Below, piece after piece: positions 1 through 5,267 of a stretch of DNA of 8,061 bases. The stretch covers positions 1-8,061 of the forward strand of contig JAEUIK010000239.1 in the NCBI GenBank assembly GCA_016793185.1, given 5' to 3'. The DNA comes from Planctomycetaceae bacterium (GTDB taxonomy: Bacteria; Planctomycetota; Planctomycetia; Pirellulales; JAEUIK01). The first letter of the stretch is position 1. Each line of letters begins with the position of its first letter. The notes beneath the pieces are model-generated. The model searched no databases and had not been told where the DNA came from. It worked only from the letters and a program-made list of their open reading frames with translations. Made by a program: the position numbers and the translations under genes.

Positions 1-870
1 CGGATTCCGGTCGAAGTCGAGTACGCCAGCGAGCTGCGGTATCGGAATCCGCCGCTGGAGAAGAACACGCTCTTATTCGCGATCACGCAAAGCGGCGAGA
101 CCGCCGACACCTTGGCCGCCCTCCGCGAAGTCAAGCGCAAGGGTCATCCGACGCTGGCCATTTGCAACGTGGTCGGCAGTTCGATCGCCCAGGAGGCCGA
201 CGGCGGAATCTACCTGCACGCCGGCCCCGAAATCGGCGTCGCCTCGACCAAGGCGTTCACGTCGCAATGCGTCGCCCTGGCAATGCTCGGCCTGTACGTC
301 GGCCGGCTCCGGCACCTGAGCTTCGGCCGGGGACTGGAGATCATCGACCAGTTGCAGGCCCTGCCCGACAAAGTGCGGGAAGCCCTCAAGGTCAACGACG
401 CGGTCCGCGAGATCGCGGCCAAATACTACCAGTGCAATAACTTCCTCTACCTGGGACGGCAGTACAACTTTCCCGCCGCTCTGGAAGGGGCGCTCAAGCT
501 CAAGGAAATCAGCTACATCCACGCCGAAGGGTATCCGGCCGCCGAGATGAAGCATGGCCCGATCGCCTTGGTCGACGAGAATACGCCCAGCGTCTTCATC
601 ATGCCGCGGGGATTGGTGTACGACAAAGTCATGTCGAACCTCGAAGAGATCAAAGCCCGCGGCGGGCCGGTGATCGCGATTGTGGGCGAAGGGGACACGC
701 GCGTGGCCGACCTGGCCGACGACGTGATTCACGTCCCCGACGTCGAAGACTTCCTGCAGCCCATCGTGACCGCGATCCCGTTGCAGTTGCTGGCGTACCA
801 CATCGCCGTCCTGCGTGGCTGCGACGTCGATCGCCCCCGCAACCTGGCCAAGAGCGTGACGGTCGAATAG
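1..870 (+). CDS. glmS: Glutamine--fructose-6-phosphate aminotransferase (isomerizing), C-terminal part; 5' end outside window
   Basis: GlmS makes glucosamine-6-phosphate from fructose-6-phosphate and glutamine, the first step towards UDP-GlcNAc, in the cytoplasm. The 289 residues seen here open in frame at base 1 and correspond to the isomerase half (two SIS sugar-phosphate domains). The N-terminal glutaminase domain and the start of the first SIS domain lie off the left edge. Visible hallmarks are ITQSGETADTLAALRE (the sugar-phosphate loop), EIGVASTKAFTSQ, EGALKLKEISYIHAEGY (the Glu/Lys/Glu catalytic cluster of the E. coli enzyme), MKHGP (the catalytic His) and the C-terminus PRNLAKSVTVE, whose Lys enters the active site in the E. 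coli enzyme. The C-terminus is complete, ending in TAG. Similarity to E. coli GlmS recalled from memory is continuous with no frameshift. It converges on the cellulase gene with 21 bases between the stops and no visible intrinsic terminator. Confidence 0.97.
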   Translation, partial: RIPVEVEYASELRYRNPPLEKNTLLFAITQSGETADTLAALREVKRKGHPTLAICNVVGSSIAQEADGGIYLHAGPEIGVASTKAFTSQCVALAMLGLYVGRLRHLSFGRGLEIIDQLQALPDKVREALKVNDAVREIAAKYYQCNNFLYLGRQYNFPAALEGALKLKEISYIHAEGYPAAEMKHGPIALVDENTPSVFIMPRGLVYDKVMSNLEEIKARGGPVIAIVGEGDTRVADLADDVIHVPDVEDFLQPIVTAIPLQLLAYHIAVLRGCDVDRPRNLAKSVTVE

Positions 871-891
871 ACCCGCGCCGCCGGCCGCACG

Positions 892-3495
892 TCACCTTCG
901 TCGGGTGCGCGATCGCCACGGGCGCCCCAGCGCCGCCTCCTCGTCGCGTGCCGTTTCGCTGCAAACCTCGTCGACGGCCGCGGGATCGATCCACAGCCCG
1001 CGCAGGGCAGTACGCGTTCGCGTGCCGTCCTCGCTGTCGAGCGCCGGAGCGGCACTCGGGGCCGGCTCGGAAGGCTCATCGAGGGCCATTGCGGCACTCG
1101 CGACCGGAGCCTGCGCCGGCGGCGAGAAGCGATCGGCCCAGATCGTGTAGTCGGCGCCGTTCACGACGCCGTCGCGGTTGAAGTCGCCGGCAAAGCGCCC
1201 GAGCACCGACGCCTGTAGAAAGTTGTCGGCCCAGACCGTGTAGTCGGCTCCGTCGACGCGTCCATCGGCGTTGGCGTCGCCCAGCAGGCCTTGGCCGTCG
1301 AGGATTGTCACCAGGGCCGAGCTCGTGACGATCGTCACATTCGCGGGGTTCGACAGTTCCACGCGGAACGATTCGCTGCCTTCGACCAGCGAGTCGCCGA
1401 CGATCGGCACGCCGAGGGTCTTCTGCGTTTCGCCGGGAGCGAAGGTCAGCGTACCGGTCGTACCCTGAAAATCGGCCCCCGCCGCGGCGCTGCCGGCCAG
1501 CGTGGCATAGCTGACCGTGACCGTCTTGCCGCTGGGAGCCGAGAGCGCGACGGTCACCGTCGCCGGAGCGGTCGTGCTGGCGCTCACTTCCGGAAAATCG
1601 AACTGGATCGCCGACAGCCCCGTGACTTTCTCGCGATTCACGGTCCGCCAGTCGTTTTGCAGAATGCCGCCCGTATCGCTCGAGTTGGGATTCCAGCTCC
1701 AGAAGGTCCAGCTCATGCCGAGTTGCCCGGCCCCCAGGTCGCTGGCGCCGTTTCCGTCGAGATCGCCCGCCAGGTAGTCCACCATCTTGTCGAACCAGAG
1801 CTGGTCGCTCGTCGTGGCCAGCCGGCTGCCGAACTCTCCCAGCAGCACGGGGGCGATTCCCTGGCGAAACAAGTAACCCCAATTCCGATCCCAGATCTCG
1901 GGCAGGTTATTCGGATAGTTCGGACTGTTGAACCACGACTGCGCGTACACCGATTGCGGGTAGTCATGCGGCGAGTAGACGAGCCGGCCGGGTACGTTCA
2001 GTCGCACCGGAAATGCTCCGGCGGCGGAGAGGTTGCCTCCCCACCAGTATGAGCCGCTCGATCCTTCCTGCACGCCTTCGACGACGATCAGCCAGTCGGG
2101 ATTGACCGCCAGAATGGCGTTGCCCGCCCGCTCGGCAGCCAGGCGCCAATCGTAGGCGCCGCCGGTTCCCCAAGTGGCCTGGCCGTAGGGTTCATTGTGC
2201 AAGTCGGCCCCGATCACGGTCGGGTTGCCGGCGTAGCGTTGGGCGAGCATCGTCCAATCCGCAATCCAGCGTGCCTCGGAATAGGAACCGAGGTACCACA
2301 GGCCGTTCTCGTTGGGCCCAGCTCCGGCGCTGGAGCGATGATGGTCCAGGAGGATGCGAAGGCCGATCTGGCCCGCGTAGGCGACGATCTTGTCCATGAT
2401 CCCCAGGCCGCTCAGCCCCTGGAGGTCGGGATTCTGGCTGAAATCGATGCCATTCGGCACGCTCCCGGAGTCGAAGAGCTGGTTCGAGAACGGCAGCCGA
2501 ATCGTGTTGAATCCCTCGGCGACCATCTGGTCCATCATGCTGCGGTATCCGCGGGTCCAGAGTCCATGAGGCGAGAACGTATCGCTCTCCATCCCGAACC
2601 AGCTCACGCCGGCGATCCGCACCGGCTGGTTGGCCGCGTTGAGAATCTGGTTGCCCGCGGTATGCAAAAAGCCCGACCCGGTCGAGGTTCCCTCGAGGGG
2701 CTCGTAAGCGTTTGTCCCGGCGATGGTGACGGACGGAGCAGCGTCGTTGTCGACAATCGTGCCCGTCGCCGTGCTGCGCGCCAGCGAGGCGCCGCTGGGG
2801 CTGCTCAGCACGACTGTGAATGTCTCATTCTCCTCGTCCCGAACGTCGCCCGCGACCGTCACGGCGATCGTCTGGGTCGTTTGCCCGGGGTTCCAGGTGA
2901 GGGTCCCGCTCCGCGAAACGAAATCCTCGCCCACCGAGGCCGACCCGGGAAGAGTTGCGTATTGGACGGTCACCGGGGTCGGCGAGGCGGCCGAGAGCGT
3001 GACGACGAAGTTCACGGTCGCGGTTCCCTGGTTTCCTTCCGTAACGCTCGCGTCGGCGATCGCCAGCGTCGGGCCGGGGGTCGACCCGACGGGCACGCCA
3101 TTGAAGACATAGTTGAGCGGACCGGACGCCACGTTCCCCGGCGTCGCCACGAAACCGAACGTCACGACCTCGCCCGGGTCGAGCCCGCCATTCCAGGGGG
3201 CGTTGGCGATCACATAATGGCTGCCCGAGTGGCTGCTGAGGGAGGCATCCCAGATGTCGGTCAGGTTGCCCGCGAAGTCGAACTCAAGCTGCCAGCTCGA
3301 GCGGGGGGTCTGATCGTTGGTGATTTTGATCTCCCCTTGAAACCCGCCTCCCCAATCGTTGACGACACGAAACTCGGCCGTCGCGCTCAGCAATTGCCGC
3401 GCTTCGAGCGGTTCGAGGTTGCACCGGCGACCGGACAATGGGGTTACGAGGGGGAAGCGACGCAAGAATCCACGCGCAGCGGCAGGGAACTTCAT
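892..3495 (-). CDS. Exported modular endo-beta-1,4-glucanase: CBM2 / Calx-beta / GH5_1 / Calx-beta / dockerin
   Basis: 867 residues; predicted to cut internal beta-1,4 bonds in cellulose outside the cytoplasm. Modules: planctomycete N-terminal motif LEPLEARQLLS (27-37); CBM2-like cellulose-binding module (about 38-135) with WGGGF and aromatic W48, W82 and W101, but without the usual disulfide cysteines; Calx-beta (about 142-251); GH5 catalytic domain (about 273-632) with R333, HHRSS (385-389), acid/base E435 in LHNEP, H510/Y512, nucleophile E554 in LLGEFG and WTFWSWNP; Calx-beta remainder (about 643-734); dockerin-type pair of Ca loops (DANADGRVDGAD 740-751, DFNRDGVVNGAD 771-782); charged 75-residue tail. 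The catalytic domain closely resembles Acidothermus E1 (subfamily GH5_1) as I remember it. The ATG at 3495 is chosen because it puts the export motif near the N-terminus, though no strong ribosome binding site precedes it. The frame stays open to an ATG at 3630, but those 45 extra residues look non-coding. Confidence 0.93.
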   Translation of the reverse strand: MKFPAAARGFLRRFPLVTPLSGRRCNLEPLEARQLLSATAEFRVVNDWGGGFQGEIKITNDQTPRSSWQLEFDFAGNLTDIWDASLSSHSGSHYVIANAPWNGGLDPGEVVTFGFVATPGNVASGPLNYVFNGVPVGSTPGPTLAIADASVTEGNQGTATVNFVVTLSAASPTPVTVQYATLPGSASVGEDFVSRSGTLTWNPGQTTQTIAVTVAGDVRDEENETFTVVLSSPSGASLARSTATGTIVDNDAAPSVTIAGTNAYEPLEGTSTGSGFLHTAGNQILNAANQPVRIAGVSWFGMESDTFSPHGLWTRGYRSMMDQMVAEGFNTIRLPFSNQLFDSGSVPNGIDFSQNPDLQGLSGLGIMDKIVAYAGQIGLRILLDHHRSSAGAGPNENGLWYLGSYSEARWIADWTMLAQRYAGNPTVIGADLHNEPYGQATWGTGGAYDWRLAAERAGNAILAVNPDWLIVVEGVQEGSSGSYWWGGNLSAAGAFPVRLNVPGRLVYSPHDYPQSVYAQSWFNSPNYPNNLPEIWDRNWGYLFRQGIAPVLLGEFGSRLATTSDQLWFDKMVDYLAGDLDGNGASDLGAGQLGMSWTFWSWNPNSSDTGGILQNDWRTVNREKVTGLSAIQFDFPEVSASTTAPATVTVALSAPSGKTVTVSYATLAGSAAAGADFQGTTGTLTFAPGETQKTLGVPIVGDSLVEGSESFRVELSNPANVTIVTSSALVTILDGQGLLGDANADGRVDGADYTVWADNFLQASVLGRFAGDFNRDGVVNGADYTIWADRFSPPAQAPVASAAMALDEPSEPAPSAAPALDSEDGTRTRTALRGLWIDPAAVDEVCSETARDEEAALGRPWRSRTRRR

Positions 3496-3948
3496 TGAAG
3501 CGGATCTCGTGGTGTACGAATGGCGCAGGAAACGCCGCGACGACCGCGCGCGGATTCGCGCGGTTGGCCGATGAACATGCCGGGCGGGTGGGTGTTCCTG
3601 GCTTAACGAGATCGCCCCACGCCTCGCCACGCCGGCCGGAACCGAGCCCGACCGGGTGAATCGCGCGTGATCTCAATGCGGTGGAGAGTCCACGGACGCG
3701 GCGGAAACGCGTCCGAACGGTGGTCCCATCCTAGTCAGCCCACCGCGGCGATGCGCTGGGCGAAGGGGGATTTTTTCGGAACTTGCCGCGCTGCGGCTCC
3801 GGGTCGCGCCAGTTGGCGCCAGGGACCGGCCGTGAGCGACCGTTGAGCAGGGGGGCCCAGCCGCAGAGAGCCCCCTGAGGACCCGTTCGATCCGTCAGCC
3901 AGGCGCGCCGCCCCCCAGGAGAAACCGCCCGGCAGGCCCCCCGTGACG
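3496..3948. other. Gene-free stretch between the endoglucanase and the arsR-like gene
   Basis: About 450 bases hold no open frame that I would call a gene. Short frames on both strands here have Arg/Pro/Gly-rich, database-unlike compositions. The right part (about 3731-3948) is the 3' flank of the arsR-like gene and the left part must hold the endoglucanase leader and promoter. Visible structure: an 8-bp stem at 3693-3715; a 7-bp C/G stem at 3848-3854/3871-3877 (CAGGGGG/CCCCCTG) downstream of the arsR-like gene without a following T-run; and a plus-strand T6 run at 3771-3776 preceded by an imperfect stem (GCCCA 3738-3742 / TGGGC 3757-3761). I could not identify a convincing promoter for the endoglucanase. 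Confidence 0.6.
3693..3715. repeat. Perfect inverted repeat, 8-bp arms, 7-base loop
   Basis: CGGACGCG (3693-3700) pairs with CGCGTCCG (3708-3715) around the loop GCGGAAA. It lies about 200 bases upstream of the endoglucanase start. No T-run follows on either strand, so it is not an intrinsic terminator. It could be a regulator site or a leader hairpin; function unknown. Confidence 0.5.
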
Positions 3949-4482
3949 TCACACCGCCTGCTGTTCGGGGGCGTAACGGAGCACGTAGTCCTCGAAGCGG
4001 ATCTGGCGCTCGTCGCCTGGCATGGCCCCCAGGACCGTTTCCAACAATTGCTCGAATCGGCGCGGCAGCAGGTGATAAAAATTGTGCTTGCCGGAGCGGC
4101 GTGACTCGATCAGGCCCGCCACCCGCAAGAGCGCCAGGTGATGGCTCACCGCCGGCTGACTTTGGCCCAAGCGTTCGCAGAGCGCTCGCACGTGCAGTTC
4201 AGAAGAGCGCGTCAGGTACAAGAGAATCCGCAGGCGAGTTTCGTCGGAGAGCAGCTTGAATACCGCGACGAGATCCTTCACACCCTCGTCGGAAATCACG
4301 GTGGGCTCGGTTTCGCCCCGGGCATGCGCGCTGGTTTTGCCGGCAGCGACGTCCGTGGCGAGCGCGTCGCCGGAGGGCTCTTTGCTGACGACCGCCGGTT
4401 CGCGCCGCGCGGCCGGGGCGCCACGAAAACCGGAGGACTCGACATCCGTCGTCAGGGTGGCGTCGTGCAGTTGCGAGATCAT
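3949..4482 (-). CDS. ArsR-family winged helix-turn-helix transcriptional regulator
   Basis: 177 residues. The C-terminal two thirds (about 66-140) form an ArsR-type winged helix: FKLLSDETRLRILLYL, then ELHVRALCERLGQSQPAVSHHLALLR (recognition helix SQPAVSHHLALLR), then the wing AGLIESRRSGKHNFYHL. The tail (141-177) continues with FEQLLETVL and RFEDYVLRY. Such dimeric repressors usually bind operators at their own or neighbouring promoters. The metal-sensing ELCVC motif of ArsR/SmtB is here ELHVR, so classical arsenite or cadmium sensing is unlikely. An unusual N-terminal extension of about 65 residues is polar and Ala/Ser/Glu-rich and looks disordered. The start is uncertain: ATG at 4482, or TTG at 4491, which lies 5 bases after GGAGAGAAAGG. 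The frame stays open to 4785, but that would overlap the predicted promoter. The gene sits alone, with no metal-resistance or transport partner beside it, so the target is unknown. Confidence 0.88.
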   Translation of the reverse strand: MISQLHDATLTTDVESSGFRGAPAARREPAVVSKEPSGDALATDVAAGKTSAHARGETEPTVISDEGVKDLVAVFKLLSDETRLRILLYLTRSSELHVRALCERLGQSQPAVSHHLALLRVAGLIESRRSGKHNFYHLLPRRFEQLLETVLGAMPGDERQIRFEDYVLRYAPEQQAV

Positions 4483-4496
4483 CGCGTCCAACTCAA

Positions 4497-4507
4497 CCTT
4501 TCTCTCC
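4497..4507 (-). promoter_or_regulatory. Candidate ribosome binding site of the arsR-like gene
   Basis: On the minus strand this reads GGAGAGAAAGG. It ends 5 bases before an in-frame TTG (4491-4489) and 14 bases before the ATG (4482-4480). Spacing favours the TTG start and codon preference favours the ATG, so the start remains open. Confidence 0.45.
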
Positions 4508-4766
4508 AGCAACCCGCCGAGCCGGCGCCACGACCCGGCCGGATCAGCCGGTGCGCGGGCCCAGACACGAGGCGCCGCCTGCTGAGCGCAGCGCAGTGCA
4601 CGTGGTGGCGAGCGATCGGGGGCGAATTTGTCAGACCGACACAGAACCGTGTGAACCAGACGGGAGCAATCCCTTGATAGGCGCGAAGCGTGTTCGACCG
4701 CGGCGGCGTTCCAGACGTGACTCGGTCGATGCCATTGCCGCGCGAGGCCGGGCTTCTTGTCCGGGC

Positions 4767-4795
4767 ATTCTACCGAGCGAGCCACCCCCGGCCAA
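4767..4795 (-). promoter_or_regulatory. Sigma-70-like promoter reading towards the arsR-like gene
   Basis: Minus strand: -35 TTGGCC (4795-4790), 17-base spacer, -10 TAGAAT (4772-4767). Transcription would start near 4760, about 278 bases before the ATG at 4482. Both hexamers keep the most conserved positions (TTG; TA...T). It lies directly downstream of the membrane-protein gene, where the next unit needs a promoter. Confidence 0.5.
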
Positions 4796-4809
4796 GGAAT
4801 TTCCGGTGG

Positions 4810-4821
4810 ATTGCCGGCAAT
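4810..4821. repeat. 12-bp perfect palindrome ATTGCCGGCAAT
   Basis: Self-complementary over all 12 bases and located 14 bases upstream of the -35 hexamer of the arsR-like gene's predicted promoter. The position fits an operator or activator site. No binding protein can be assigned from sequence alone. Confidence 0.45.
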
Positions 4822-4831
4822 TTGCCCCGCG

Positions 4832-4845
4832 TGACGCGCGCGTCA
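4832..4845. repeat. 14-bp perfect palindrome TGACGCGCGCGTCA
   Basis: Self-complementary over all 14 bases. It lies between the stop codon of the small membrane protein gene (4850-4848) and the arsR-like promoter, with its centre 23 bp (about two helical turns) from the centre of the 12-bp palindrome. No T-run follows, so it is unlikely to be a terminator. It may be an operator half of a paired site. Confidence 0.45.
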
Positions 4846-4847
4846 AT

Positions 4848-5264
4848 TCACGAGGGGGGACTCGGCACGCCGACCTCGGCGCGCCCCAGTGGGCTGCGGC
4901 GGTGCGTCCGCACGGCACCCTGCAGCGCGATCGCGAGGAACGCGTACAAGCAGCTCGACAGAATCAGTGCCGAACCCCAGACGGCCGGAAAATGATCGCG
5001 TAACAGGATCAGCGCCGGGGGCTCGTTCGTCCTTGGCGCTTTGCGCTGCACCGGTCCCGCGCCCAACTGGCTCTGCCGCTGGGCCTCTTCCTTCCAGCGC
5101 TGCCATTCGGCCCGCACTTCGGGCCGGTCGAGGCTGGCGACGACGCGCCGCTGCGTGGCCACGAGCAGCAGCGAAACCACCGCGGCCAGGACCAGCCAGC
5201 CGGCGAACCATCCCCAGATTCTCCCGCGGGAGGTCTTGCGCGTCTCTCGTGTGAGCTTGGCCAT
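4848..5264 (-). CDS. Small two-helix membrane protein, function unknown
   Basis: 138 residues; I do not recognise a named family. Two hydrophobic segments are clear: about 17-38 (WGWFAGWLVLAAVVSLLLV) and about 95-116 (VWGSALILSSCLYAFLAIAL). The N-terminus is basic (TRETRKTSRGR) and so is the stretch after helix 2 (RTHRR). Both ends are therefore predicted in the cytoplasm, with a polar loop of about 55 residues (39-94) outside. That loop is charged, with an amphipathic helix-like part (PEVRAEWQRWKEEAQRQSQ) followed by EPPALILLRDHFP just before helix 2. The start codon lies 3 bases after the TAA of the M20D amidohydrolase gene. No good ribosome binding site is visible, so translation is probably coupled to the upstream gene. 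Partnership with the amidohydrolase is inferred from gene order only. Confidence 0.85.
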   Translation of the reverse strand: MAKLTRETRKTSRGRIWGWFAGWLVLAAVVSLLLVATQRRVVASLDRPEVRAEWQRWKEEAQRQSQLGAGPVQRKAPRTNEPPALILLRDHFPAVWGSALILSSCLYAFLAIALQGAVRTHRRSPLGRAEVGVPSPPS

Positions 5265-5267
5265 CGC

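Larger units (their letters stand above)
4483..4847. other. Leader and intergenic region upstream of the arsR-like gene
   Basis: About 365 bases lie between the arsR-like start and the stop of the small membrane protein gene. It holds a good minus-strand promoter (4767-4795), which implies an untranslated leader of roughly 275 bases, and two perfect palindromes (4810-4821 and 4832-4845) upstream of that promoter. The open frame continuing upstream of 4482 gives an Arg/Pro/Trp/Cys-rich peptide unlike a real protein, so I treat it as non-coding. Confidence 0.55.

Noticed and set aside
73..801. A 242-codon open frame on the minus strand opposite glmS
   Set aside because: glmS is supported along its full length by family motifs; the opposite frame has no recognisable feature.
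871..891. Possible bidirectional terminator between glmS and the endoglucanase
   Set aside because: The 21-base gap is only GC-rich, with no clean stem-loop and no T-run on either strand.
2197..3498. A 433-codon open frame on the plus strand opposite the endoglucanase
   Set aside because: It lies wholly antisense to a gene with clear catalytic and binding motifs, has an Arg/Gly/His-rich composition and shows no recognisable domain. Long antisense frames are expected opposite GC-rich codon usage.
3570..3605. Possible ECF-sigma promoter (GGAAC, 17 bases, GTT on the minus strand) before the endoglucanase
   Set aside because: The match rests on eight bases of loosely defined consensus in GC-rich DNA; not enough to annotate.
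3496..3630. N-terminal extension of the endoglucanase to an ATG at 3630
   Set aside because: The added 45 residues are Arg/His/Ser-rich, and the export motif LEPLEARQLLS would be moved to an atypical distance from the start.
3738..3776. Possible plus-strand terminator (imperfect stem then T6)
   Set aside because: The stem is short with a bulge, the T-run begins about nine bases after it, and no plus-strand transcript is expected here.
3848..3877. C/G stem downstream of the arsR-like gene as an intrinsic terminator
   Set aside because: No T-run follows the 7-bp stem on the minus strand; it may slow polymerase but does not meet the usual definition.
4486..4785. N-terminal extension of the arsR-like frame up to an ATG at 4785
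   Set aside because: It would start inside the predicted promoter and add about 100 residues of Arg/Pro/Trp/Cys-rich sequence unlike ArsR proteins.
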